Positions 5,714-13,659 of a stretch of 17,686 nucleotides of DNA are shown piece after piece (positions within the stretch are counted from its first letter, which is position 1; every line of letters starts with the position of its first letter). The position numbers and the translations under genes were made by a program. The stretch is from NCBI GenBank assembly GCA_021826565.1, contig JAKAZJ010000004.1, forward strand, positions 1 to 17,686, given 5' to 3'. The notes beneath the pieces are model-generated. The model did not search any database and was not told where the DNA came from. It was given only the letters and a program-made list of their open reading frames with translations. Origin of the DNA: Pseudomonadota bacterium (GTDB taxonomy: Bacteria; Pseudomonadota; Alphaproteobacteria; Acetobacterales; Acetobacteraceae).

Positions 5714-6784
5714 TTGAAAACGTCACTTATCGCGGGCGCGAGCCTGCTTGCCTTTGGTGCTGCGTTCGTTGCGATGCCGCACCAGGCGAAAGCCGCGACC
5801 GACCGCCCGCTTTACGCGGTTCAGCCGATACCGCGCGCGGCCAATATGCGCACGAACGCCACGACGTCCACGCTGCCGACCTGGACGTTCAACTGGAGCT
5901 ATAACGGGTCTTCGGGCGCGGAGACGTTCGTCGGTAACGAGCCGACCGCAGGCGCGGCGACCGCCATTCCGGTCGTGATCATTCCGATCAAGACCGTATT
6001 CACGACCAAGGGCGGCAAGACGGTGACGGCGGATCCGCTGGCCATCCAGTCCGGCTCCGGCAACGTGATCCAGTCCATTCTGAACAGCCCGATCTTCCAG
6101 AACCAGGACTACAACCAGGGTGGCACGGACGTTGGTAATACCCAGTATATCGACGCTTTCGAGCGTGCGAGCCTGTGGTATGGGGTTGCCAGCAACAGCG
6201 CGTATCATGTCACGTTCGCGACACCGAAAGTGATGCCCGAAATCACCTTCAATGTTCCTGGTGGCGACGGGTTCATCAACAAGGATTTCGGCTACCTCAC
6301 GATCAATGCCTTCCTGACCTGGTGGGACAACAAGATTCAGCGCGTGCTGAAGTATAACCACCTGCCGTCGGGCACTTTGCCGATCTTCATTTCAGCGAAC
6401 ACGTATTTGACGGAACTGCCGCATGGCTATTGCTGTGTCGGCGGCTATCACTCGTATAACGGCACCAACAGCTATTCGTTCGCGACCTATATGTCGCATC
6501 CTGGCGTGTTCGCGCAGGACGTTTCGGCGCTGAGCCACGAACTGGGCGAATGGATACAGGACCCCTACACCAACAACTCGGGCTGCGGTGGGCTTTGGGA
6601 AGTGGGTGACCCGCTGGAAGGCAACGCCAATTACGGCGGCTATCCGTACACGATGAACGGGTTCACGTATAACCTGCAGGACCTGGTGACGCCGCCGTAT
6701 TTCGGCGCGGCGCCGAGCACCAGCGTGAACGACTGGTCGACCTTCCAGGGCGAGACCCTGACCGTCTGCCAGAACGGCCAGTAA
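5714..6784 (+). CDS. Secreted putative HExxE metalloprotein, uncharacterised family
   Basis: The product has 356 residues when read from the TTG at 5714, or 361 from ATG 5699. A clear Sec signal peptide (KTSLIAGASLLAFGAAFVAMPHQAKA) ends at an AKA-A cleavage site, so the protein is periplasmic or secreted. The mature part holds SHELGEWIQDP (His275, Glu276, Glu279), followed 15 residues after Glu279 by LWEVGDPLEG. An HExxE helix plus a nearby E-x-G-D segment suggests a zinc-type site in which Glu replaces the second His of HExxH. From memory this HExxEW...EVGDPL pattern recurs in uncharacterised secreted proteins of Acidobacteria, Actinobacteria and Proteobacteria; no activity is known to me. 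Cysteines are few and late, apart from a CC pair in GYCCVGGYH. Codon choice is less GC-biased than in neighbours, with many T- and A-ending codons. The gene stands alone between a long AT-rich leader and a strong terminator, as expected for an independently regulated or acquired gene. Confidence 0.72.
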   Translation: MKTSLIAGASLLAFGAAFVAMPHQAKAATDRPLYAVQPIPRAANMRTNATTSTLPTWTFNWSYNGSSGAETFVGNEPTAGAATAIPVVIIPIKTVFTTKGGKTVTADPLAIQSGSGNVIQSILNSPIFQNQDYNQGGTDVGNTQYIDAFERASLWYGVASNSAYHVTFATPKVMPEITFNVPGGDGFINKDFGYLTINAFLTWWDNKIQRVLKYNHLPSGTLPIFISANTYLTELPHGYCCVGGYHSYNGTNSYSFATYMSHPGVFAQDVSALSHELGEWIQDPYTNNSGCGGLWEVGDPLEGNANYGGYPYTMNGFTYNLQDLVTPPYFGAAPSTSVNDWSTFQGETLTVCQNGQ

Positions 6785-6808
6785 TTCCTGACGGACCTGG
6801 ACGGAACG

Positions 6809-6842
6809 ACACCCGCGGCGCAGGCCGCGGGTGTTGCTTTTT
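6809..6842 (+). terminator. Strong intrinsic terminator
   Basis: A perfect 11-bp stem, ACACCCGCGGC (6809-6819) with GCCGCGGGTGT (6824-6834), encloses a four-base loop and is followed by TGC and five Ts (6838-6842). It lies 25 bp after the stop of the secreted HExxE gene and ends that transcript. Confidence 0.93.
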
Positions 6843-7004
6843 CCGGTGGCCCGGCTACCGCGGCGGGCACGGGTAGCGTGTCCGGCCGATGCGGCCACCC
6901 GAACGCGAGCGGTCCGGTGACGAGACGTGAGGCGTGCCGGCCACTTGCCTTACCCCGGCGCCGCGCTCCATGCTGGCGCGAGCTCACGGCAAAGGTGCCC
7001 CTTC

Positions 7005-10000
7005 ATGCGGCTGCGGAATTTCCTTCTGATGCTGGCCACTCCGTGGCCGCTGCTTGGCGCGGCGCCGAGCGGGGTTCCGAGCGGGGCGCCGGCTGGGACG
7101 CCGAGCGGGGACGTATCGCCTTCCCTGTTCTCGGCGCTCGCGTGGCGCGATGTCGGTCCGTTCCGCGGCGGGCGCGCGCTGGCGGCCGCCGGGATTCCTG
7201 GAAACGGCCAGGCATTTTATATGGGAGCCGCCGCCGGTGGCGTGTTCCGGACCGATAATGCCGGCGCCACCTGGCAACCGATATTCGACAGCCAGCCCAA
7301 CCTTTCGATCGGCGCGATCGCGGTCGCGCCGTCCAACCCGAACATTGTTTACGTGGGCACCGGGGAAGGCGCCTTGCGGGGGGATATCACGTATGGCGGG
7401 GGGCTTTATAAATCGACCGATGCCGGGAAAACCTGGCACTTCATCGGGCTCAAGGATACGCGCCAGATCGGCGCGATCGCGGTGGATCCGCGCAACCCGG
7501 ATATCGTGCTGGTCGCGGCGATCGGCCATGCGTTCGGCCCCAACACCGAGCGTGGAATTTTCCGCAGCGCGGATGGCGGGCATAGCTGGTCGCGCACCCT
7601 CTACAAAAATCCGGATACCGGCGCCATCGATGTCACGATCGATTCCCACACCCCGAACATCGTTTATGCCGCGCTCTGGCAGGTTCGGCGCCAGCCCTGG
7701 AATTTCAGCTCCGGCGGGCCCGGGAGTGGCCTCTACCGCAGCACCGATAATGGCCGGAGCTGGACCCGCCTTTCCGGCCATGGCCTGCCGGACGGCACGC
7801 TGGGCAGAATAGATGTTTCGATCTCACGCGCGAGACCCGCGCGCATTTTCGCGATGGTCGAGGCGAAAGATGGCGGGCTGTTCCGCTCGGACGATTCCGG
7901 CCGGACCTGGCAGCGGATCAGCCAGGATGGGCGGCTGCGCCAGCGGGCGTGGTATTTCTCGAAGATTTTCGCGGATCCCGAGAACCCCGATATCGTGTAC
8001 GCGGTCAATACCGGGCTGCTGCGCTCGAAGGATGGCGGCAGGACGTTCCGGCTGCTGCCGGCGCCGCACGGTGACCACCATTTCCTGTGGATCGACCCGA
8101 CCAACGACCGGCACATGATCGATACCAATGATGGCGGCGCGAGCATCTCGCTCGATGACGGCAAGACCTGGTCGACCGAGAACAACCAGCCCACCGCCGC
8201 CATTTATCACATCGCGGCGGATGACCAGTTTCCCTATCATCTGTATGGCGCCCAGCAGGACAATACCAACCTCGCGATCGCGACCTATGACGACCAGGGT
8301 ATCCTCGATGGCACGGACTGGTACCCGGCCGGCGGCGGCGAATGCGGCTTCGTGCTGCCCGACCCCGCCAACCCGGATATCATTGTCAGCGACAGCGAGA
8401 ATTCCGTCAGCCGCTTCGACCATCACACCCAGCAGGCGCAGGATATCAGCGCCTATCCGATCGATGCCTCGGGCCACCCCGCCAGTGAACTGAAATACCG
8501 CTTCAACTGGACCTCGCCGATGTTCCGCTCGCCGCACGACAAGGGGGCGATCTATCTCGGCTACAACGTCGTGTTCAAATCCACTGATCAGGGGAATTCC
8601 TGGAAAATCATCAGCCCGGATCTGACCCGCGACGATAAAGCGAAGCAAGGCCCCTCCGGCGGCCCGATCACGAAGGACATTACCAGCGTCGAGTATTACG
8701 ATACGATCTTCGCGCTGGCCGAGAGCCCGCTGAAGCAGGGGCAGATCTGGGCCGGCTCCGATGATGGGCTGATCCATGTGACCGATGATGACGGCGGAAG
8801 CTGGCGCGATGTCACGCCCCGATCGATGCCCGCCTGGTCGGAGATCAGCCTGATCGAGCCGTCGCATTTCGATGCGCGGACCGCCTATATCGCGGTCGAT
8901 CGGCACAAGCTCGATGATATCGCGCCGTATGCCTATAAAACCGAGGATGGTGGCGCCAGTTGGACACCGATCGTCAAGGGTCTGCCGCACGGCGCCATCG
9001 TTCATGCGGTGCGCGAAGACCCGGTCCGGCGCGGCCTGTTGTTCGCCGGCACCGAGAGGGGCGTGTTCGTCAGCTTCGATGACGGCGCCGACTGGCAGAG
9101 CCTGCAACTCGGCATGCCGGTTTCGCCGGTGCATGATCTGCTGATCCATGGCGATGATCTGGCGATCGCGACCCATGGAAGGGGGTTCTGGATTCTCGAT
9201 GACATCACGCCGCTGCGCCAGCTCTCGCCCGGGGAAAATCTCACGACATTGCGGCTGTTCACGCCGGAGCCGGCGCTGCGCCTGCACTACCCCGATGATG
9301 TCGACAGCCATACGCCGGCCGGCCAGAACCCGCCGCGCGGCGCCTTGATCGACTACGTGCTCACGACATCGCCCAAGGGCGCGGTCACGGTCGATATTCT
9401 CGATGGCAAGGGCACCGTGGTGCGCCATCTTTCGAGCAAGGCGGCGGCGCGCGCGAAACAGCCGGGTGAATGGCCGGACCGCGTGGTGGATGCCGGCACG
9501 ATACCCGCGCATGCCGGCATGAACCGGCTGGTCTGGGATCTGCGCTACAACGACCCGGCGCAAATTCCGGGCGCTATCTATTCCGACCAGGCGCCGCGCG
9601 GCCCGCTGGTGCCGCCCGGGCCGTATACGGTTCGGCTGAGCGCCGGGGGCAAAACCCTGGACGCGCCGCTGAGGGTTCTGATCGACCCGCGCACCGAAGG
9701 CCACGAAGCCGATATCGCGGCGCTGACCACGCTCGACCTCGCGGTTTCGGCGGACATCGATGCGCTGCACCGCGCGGTCAATGCCATACGCGTCGCGCGG
9801 GCGACCTGCCCCGCGGAGGCGGCCGCCCTGAGCCCGATCGAACAGGCGCTGATCCAGGTGAACATGAAGGGCTCGGAGGCGAATCTCGCCTTCCCCGGCA
9901 TGTTGAACGAGCAATACGCGACGTTTCAACTGGCGCTGGACGGCGCAGACGCGGCGCCCACCACCCAGCAGACCGCGATGTTCACGCACCTGCATGCGCG

Positions 10001-10061
10001 GCTACAGGCGCAGCTTGCCGCCTGGCACGCCCTGCCCGCCTGCCCGGGGCACGGACCTTGA
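7005..10061 (+). CDS. Secreted Asp-box / sortilin-like beta-propeller protein
   Basis: The 1018-residue product belongs to the large bacterial family annotated as VPS10/sortilin-like, BNR-repeat or glycosyl-hydrolase-like proteins. The N-terminus (MRLRNFLLMLATPWPLLGAA) is a probable signal peptide. The family opening WRDVGPFRGGRALA follows, then at least eleven Asp-box motifs (S/T-x-D-x-G-x-T/S-W), such as TDNAGATW, STDAGKTW, SADGGHSW, STDNGRSW, SDDSGRTW, STDQGNSW and TEDGGASW. Together these imply two stacked propellers. The C-terminal part (from about residue 760) has a beta-rich segment ending in GMNRLVWDLRY, then a helical tail. The ATG at 7005 has AAAGG nine bases upstream; a frame-open position at 6927 lacks a site and would hide the signal peptide. 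Members are often called hydrolases, but the sialidase catalytic residues cannot be identified here, so a binding or scaffold role is equally possible. It begins about 160 bp after a terminator and so needs its own promoter. Confidence 0.83.
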   Translation: MRLRNFLLMLATPWPLLGAAPSGVPSGAPAGTPSGDVSPSLFSALAWRDVGPFRGGRALAAAGIPGNGQAFYMGAAAGGVFRTDNAGATWQPIFDSQPNLSIGAIAVAPSNPNIVYVGTGEGALRGDITYGGGLYKSTDAGKTWHFIGLKDTRQIGAIAVDPRNPDIVLVAAIGHAFGPNTERGIFRSADGGHSWSRTLYKNPDTGAIDVTIDSHTPNIVYAALWQVRRQPWNFSSGGPGSGLYRSTDNGRSWTRLSGHGLPDGTLGRIDVSISRARPARIFAMVEAKDGGLFRSDDSGRTWQRISQDGRLRQRAWYFSKIFADPENPDIVYAVNTGLLRSKDGGRTFRLLPAPHGDHHFLWIDPTNDRHMIDTNDGGASISLDDGKTWSTENNQPTAAIYHIAADDQFPYHLYGAQQDNTNLAIATYDDQGILDGTDWYPAGGGECGFVLPDPANPDIIVSDSENSVSRFDHHTQQAQDISAYPIDASGHPASELKYRFNWTSPMFRSPHDKGAIYLGYNVVFKSTDQGNSWKIISPDLTRDDKAKQGPSGGPITKDITSVEYYDTIFALAESPLKQGQIWAGSDDGLIHVTDDDGGSWRDVTPRSMPAWSEISLIEPSHFDARTAYIAVDRHKLDDIAPYAYKTEDGGASWTPIVKGLPHGAIVHAVREDPVRRGLLFAGTERGVFVSFDDGADWQSLQLGMPVSPVHDLLIHGDDLAIATHGRGFWILDDITPLRQLSPGENLTTLRLFTPEPALRLHYPDDVDSHTPAGQNPPRGALIDYVLTTSPKGAVTVDILDGKGTVVRHLSSKAAARAKQPGEWPDRVVDAGTIPAHAGMNRLVWDLRYNDPAQIPGAIYSDQAPRGPLVPPGPYTVRLSAGGKTLDAPLRVLIDPRTEGHEADIAALTTLDLAVSADIDALHRAVNAIRVARATCPAEAAALSPIEQALIQVNMKGSEANLAFPGMLNEQYATFQLALDGADAAPTTQQTAMFTHLHARLQAQLAAWHALPACPGHGP

Positions 10062-10144
10062 GGTGGCGCGGCCGCTGACGTTCCGGGCTGACGCGGATTC
10101 CCCGGTTGGTTGTGGGGGCGGGGCAAGCGGGCTAACTGGCTGGC

Positions 10145-11419
10145 ATGTCCTTGCGGTTGCGGGTTCTGTTGGCGATCGGGTTGGCGCTGCTGGTGGCCTG
10201 CGCGGCGGATGGGGCGTTGCAGGCATGGCGCGATGCGGCCTGGGTGCGGACCGAGGTGCAATCCGCCCTGGCGAGCGCGCGCGGTGGGGCGGTGGCGCTG
10301 CTGGCGGCGGGGGATGCGCGTGAACCGGGGCGGCTGGCGGCGCTGGCGGTGGCGGCATTCGATGGGAGCCGACATGTACGGGCGGCTTTGCTGAGCGCGG
10401 ATGGGCTTGTTCTGGCGCGCAGTGTGCACCTGGTGCCGGCGGCGCCGCCCGGCTGGTATGTGCGGCTGACCGCGCCACGCCTGAAACCGGTGGTATTGGC
10501 GGTGCCGGGCAGCCAGATGCGCCTGCGCCTGACCGCGGACCCGGTGAACGAGGCGGCGGAGCATTGGAGTGATCTGAAGCAGCGCCTGGTGCTGCTCGGT
10601 TTGCTGAGCGGCATGGCGGCGGGAATGAGCGGCGCGGTGCTGGCCCGCGCGTTGCGGCCGCTGACGGCCCTGACCGCGGGGCTGCGGCGGATCACGGAGG
10701 CGGAAATTCACCTGCGGGAGGATGGCCCGCCGGAGATGGCGGCGCTGGCGCGCGCGTTCAACGCCCTGGCGGGGGCGCTGGCCCGGGCGCGAACCCAGAA
10801 TGAACGCCTGCAGGGGCAAATGGAGCGCCTGGCCGAGGAGGAACGGGCGGATATCGCGCGGGATCTGCATGACGAGGTGGGGCCGCTATTGTTCGCGATT
10901 GCGACGTTCAGCGCGAGTTTGGGGCCCGAGGCGGCGCCGATTGCCGAGGCAACGGCGGAATTGCAGGCGCGGGTGCGCAGCATGTTGGGACAGTTGCATG
11001 GTGGCGCGGAGCCGGCGGCGCGATTGGCGGGATTGCTGGAGGGGCTGAGCCGGTTCTGGCGCCAGGTGCGGCCGGAGACCGAACTCGCGGTGACCTGCGC
11101 CGACGACGCGGCGGCATTGGACGGCAGGACGGCGGAGGTGCTGTTTCGGGTGGCCCAGGAGGCGGTGAGCAACGCGGTGCGGCATGGCGATGCGACGCGG
11201 ATCGAGATTTCGGTGGAGAACGCGGCGGGGTGGGTGGTGCAGCGTGTGCGCGACGACGGCACGGGCGGGCGCAGCCCGGGCACGGGCGGGTTCGGCTTGA
11301 GCGGGATGCGCGCGCGGGTGGCGGGGCTGGGCGGCACGCTGGACGTGGTGCCGGGACGGGGCTGGCTTCTGGTGACGCGGTTGCCGCGTGAGACGGAATC
11401 CGGGAACGATGGCGCTTAA
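10145..11419 (+). CDS. NarL-system sensor histidine kinase, MoxY-like
   Basis: The 424-residue protein has a first membrane helix at about 5-24, a periplasmic sensor at about 28-142, a second helix at about 147-171 and a HAMP linker. The HisKA_3 phosphoacceptor helix is ERADIARDLHDEVGP (His242). The HATPase domain has an N box around Asn343 (AQEAVSNAVRHG), DDGTGG and GFGLSGM. The sensor includes SRHVRAALLSADG, a PPGWYVRL segment and ADPVNEAAEHW (from Asp132); these resemble the LapD/MoxY N-terminal periplasmic domain, an assignment made from memory. MoxY kinases are linked to methanol/alcohol oxidation genes in other Proteobacteria. No such genes occur in this window, so the signal is unknown. 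Its stop overlaps the regulator start by 11 bp. A strong ribosome site is not seen. Confidence 0.88.
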   Translation: MSLRLRVLLAIGLALLVACAADGALQAWRDAAWVRTEVQSALASARGGAVALLAAGDAREPGRLAALAVAAFDGSRHVRAALLSADGLVLARSVHLVPAAPPGWYVRLTAPRLKPVVLAVPGSQMRLRLTADPVNEAAEHWSDLKQRLVLLGLLSGMAAGMSGAVLARALRPLTALTAGLRRITEAEIHLREDGPPEMAALARAFNALAGALARARTQNERLQGQMERLAEEERADIARDLHDEVGPLLFAIATFSASLGPEAAPIAEATAELQARVRSMLGQLHGGAEPAARLAGLLEGLSRFWRQVRPETELAVTCADDAAALDGRTAEVLFRVAQEAVSNAVRHGDATRIEISVENAAGWVVQRVRDDGTGGRSPGTGGFGLSGMRARVAGLGGTLDVVPGRGWLLVTRLPRETESGNDGA

Positions 11420-12020
11420 GGTTCTGCTGATCGAGGATCATGCCTTGGTGCGGGCGGCGCTGAACCGATTGCTGAGCGATGCGATGGGCGCGACAGTGGC
11501 CGAGGCCGCCGATACCGAGGCGGGATTGGTGGCGGTGCGGCGGGAGCGGCCGGACGTGGTGGTGCTGGATCTGGCGCTGCGCCAGGCCGGGGGGCTGACC
11601 TTGATGCCGATACTGGCGGAGATGCGGCTGCGGGTGCTGGTGCTGTCGATGCATACCGAGCCGATTTACGCCCAGCGCGCGTTGGAGGCGGGGGCCTTGG
11701 GCTATGTTTCAAAGAACGTGGCGCCGGGGGAATTGGTGGATGCGGTGCGCCAGGTGGCGGCGGGACGGCATTACCTCGAGCCACGGATCGCGCAGGCGCT
11801 GGCACTGGGCCAGATCGATGGCGCGGCGTTGACCAAGCGGGAATTGGAATTGTTGCGGCTGCTCGCGGCGGGCAGCAGCCTTGGCGAGATCGGTCAGGCG
11901 CTGGGGCTGAGCTACAAGACGGTGGCCAACAACCTCAGTTTGTTGCGGGGTAAACTCGGCGTCAATCGGACCGCGGAACTGATACGCTTCGCGATCGGGA
12001 TGCAGGAGCGCGAGGGTTAG
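11409..12020 (+). CDS. NarL/FixJ-type response regulator
   Basis: The 203-residue regulator has a receiver domain with acidic pair Glu9-Asp10 (LLIEDH), phosphoacceptor Asp54 (VVVLDLAL), Ser80 and Lys102 (YVSKN). A LuxR-type helix-turn-helix follows at about 140-200 (TKRELELLRLLAAGSSLGEI, then the recognition region SYKTVANNLS). All phosphotransfer residues are present, so it should be active and partner the overlapping upstream kinase. The ATG at 11409 is preferred because it gives the normal N-terminus (MALKVLLIEDH); a frame-open TTG at 11388 adds seven residues. It ends six bases before the end of the convergent protease gene. Targets are unknown. A MoxX-like role is possible from the kinase sensor. 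Confidence 0.92.
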   Translation: MALKVLLIEDHALVRAALNRLLSDAMGATVAEAADTEAGLVAVRRERPDVVVLDLALRQAGGLTLMPILAEMRLRVLVLSMHTEPIYAQRALEAGALGYVSKNVAPGELVDAVRQVAAGRHYLEPRIAQALALGQIDGAALTKRELELLRLLAAGSSLGEIGQALGLSYKTVANNLSLLRGKLGVNRTAELIRFAIGMQEREG

Positions 12021-12026
12021 GCCGGG

Positions 12027-13532
12027 TCATCCGGTGGGCAGGGGCACGAAGCGCATGCCGTCCTGGGTCTGCACGAGCAGGAGAATGGATTTTTTGTGCT
12101 CGGCCCGGGCGCGCGCGACGTAGGACTTGATTTCGTCGATGGTGGCGACGGGGGTTTGCTGCACCTCGACGATGACGTTGCCGGGGGCGAGGCCACGGTC
12201 CGAGGCGGGGGAATTGGTTTTGACCGAGGTGATGACGACGCCCTTCTGATCCGGGGGGAGTTGGAACTGGTGGCGGGCGACGGGACCGATGGCGGCGACG
12301 CCGAGGCCGAGGCCGGCGAGATCGGTGGTTTTGAGCGCGGGGGGCGGCGGGGGCGCGTCGGTTTGCAGCGAGGCCTGCTGGACGTCGTTGGGCATTTCCC
12401 CGACATCGACGGCGAGGCTGGTCTTTTTGCCGTTGCGCCAGATCTGCACCGGGACGTCGTGACCGATGGGGGTTTCGGCGACGATGAGGGGCAGGTTGCG
12501 CATTTCCTTCACGGTGACGTCGTTGAAGGTGAGGATGACGTCACCGGGCTTGAGGCCGGCTTTTTCGGCGGGACCACCGGCGTTGACGCCGGCGACCATG
12601 GCGCCGCTGGCGGAGGGCAGGCCGAGGCTCTCGGCGATTTCGGGCGTGACCTGCTGGATGCGCACCCCGAGCCAGCCGCGACGGACATGGCCGTATTGGC
12701 GCAGTTCGGCGACGACGACGCGGGCGAGATTGGCGGGAATGGAGAAGCCGATGCCGATGGAGCCACCGGAGGGGGAATAAATAGCGGTGTTGATGCCGAT
12801 GACCTGGCCTTGCATGTTGAACAGCGGGCCACCGGAGTTGCCGCGATTGATCGGCGCGTCGGTCTGGATGAAGTCGTCGTAGGGGCCCTGGTTGATGTCG
12901 CGGCCGAGCGAGGAGACGATGCCGGCGGTGACGGTGCCGCCGAGGCCGAACGGGTCGCCGATGGCGATGACCCAGTCGCCGACGCGGGCGGAATCGCTGT
13001 TGCCCCAGGACACGGTGGTGAGGGTTTTGCCAGCGGGCGGGGTGATTTTCAGCAGGGCGAGGTCGGTGCGGTCGTCATGACCGACGAGGGTCGCGGGAAC
13101 GCTGGTGTTGTCCTGGAAGGTGACGGTGATTTTGTCAGCGCCGTCGATGACGTGATTATTGGTGACGATGTAGCCCGCCGGATCGATGACGAAGCCGGAG
13201 CCGAGGCTTTGCAGGTGGCGGGTGCCGGGGACGCCTTCGCCGGGGTCGCCGCCATCGGGCGGGACCATGCCCGGGTGTTCGTGCTGCATGAAATCGTGGA
13301 AGAACTGCTCGAACGGCATGGTGCCCTGCGGCCCCGGGGCATCGGGCGATGGCTGGCCCTGAGGGTTTTTCAGGGTTTCGGTGGTGGAGACGTTGACGAC
13401 GCCGGGGAGGAGATGCGCCGCTTCATCCGCGAAGCTGGGGGGGCCGTCATAGGCGCGGGCGGGCAGCGGGCGCAGTATGGGCGCGGCGAACACGGCAGCG
13501 GCGAGCAGGCTTGACAGAATGGTCTGACGCAT
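12027..13532 (-). CDS. degP: Do-family periplasmic serine protease (DegP/DegQ/MucD type)
   Basis: The 501-residue periplasmic protease/chaperone degrades misfolded envelope proteins. The signal peptide MRQTILSSLLAAAVFAAPILRPLPARA is cleaved near residue 27. The trypsin-like domain has the full triad: His127 (TNNHVIDG), Asp157 (DRTDLALLK) and Ser233 (NRGNSGGPLFN). Two PDZ domains follow, at about 287-375 (AGGPAEKAGLKPGDVILTFN) and about 405-500 (NSPASDRGLAPGNVIVEVQ). Domain order and length are those of a complete Do protease. AAGGGA about ten bases upstream supports this ATG over one eight codons earlier. The long open frame continuing upstream is only antisense to mrp. The gene is divergent from mrp, with a palindrome in the spacer, and converges on the response regulator with a 6-bp gap. 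DegP, DegQ and MucD cannot be separated by eye. Confidence 0.94.
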   Translation of the reverse strand: MRQTILSSLLAAAVFAAPILRPLPARAYDGPPSFADEAAHLLPGVVNVSTTETLKNPQGQPSPDAPGPQGTMPFEQFFHDFMQHEHPGMVPPDGGDPGEGVPGTRHLQSLGSGFVIDPAGYIVTNNHVIDGADKITVTFQDNTSVPATLVGHDDRTDLALLKITPPAGKTLTTVSWGNSDSARVGDWVIAIGDPFGLGGTVTAGIVSSLGRDINQGPYDDFIQTDAPINRGNSGGPLFNMQGQVIGINTAIYSPSGGSIGIGFSIPANLARVVVAELRQYGHVRRGWLGVRIQQVTPEIAESLGLPSASGAMVAGVNAGGPAEKAGLKPGDVILTFNDVTVKEMRNLPLIVAETPIGHDVPVQIWRNGKKTSLAVDVGEMPNDVQQASLQTDAPPPPPALKTTDLAGLGLGVAAIGPVARHQFQLPPDQKGVVITSVKTNSPASDRGLAPGNVIVEVQQTPVATIDEIKSYVARARAEHKKSILLLVQTQDGMRFVPLPTG

Positions 13533-13552
13533 TGCGCGAACGTCCCTTGGCG

Positions 13553-13583
13553 GCATAGGTCGGACATGGCAGTGCCATGACAA
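13553..13583 (-). promoter_or_regulatory. Candidate promoter for the Do protease gene
   Basis: Read on the minus strand, TTGTCA (13578-13583, five of six -35 bases) is followed about 18 bases later by CCTATG. The upstream base makes it CTTGTC, reminiscent of alphaproteobacterial heat-shock promoters (CTTG...CYTAT), but the spacing is a little long. A 15-bp palindrome covers the spacer. Confidence 0.3.
13565..13579. promoter_or_regulatory. Perfect 7-1-7 palindrome, candidate operator
   Basis: CATGGCA-G-TGCCATG lies in the 127-bp divergent spacer between the Do protease and mrp genes. Its position, 33 bp from the protease start and overlapping a possible -35/spacer, suits a repressor or activator dimer site. 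The regulator is unknown. Confidence 0.45.
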
Positions 13584-13659
13584 GCCGGCAAGGGGCGAGG
13601 ACGCCCGTAGTGCCGGATCGGCCCCGGATTGTGGCGCGGCAGGCGGAAGGAATGACGGG

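Noticed and set aside
7824..9995. 723-codon minus-strand open frame over the propeller gene
   Set aside because: The plus-strand gene has a signal peptide, a ribosome site and eleven Asp boxes; the minus product shows no family feature.
12096..13514. 472-codon plus-strand open frame over the Do protease gene
   Set aside because: It is antisense to a protease with a full catalytic triad and two PDZ domains; the Gly/Asp-rich product is typical of complementary frames in GC-rich DNA.
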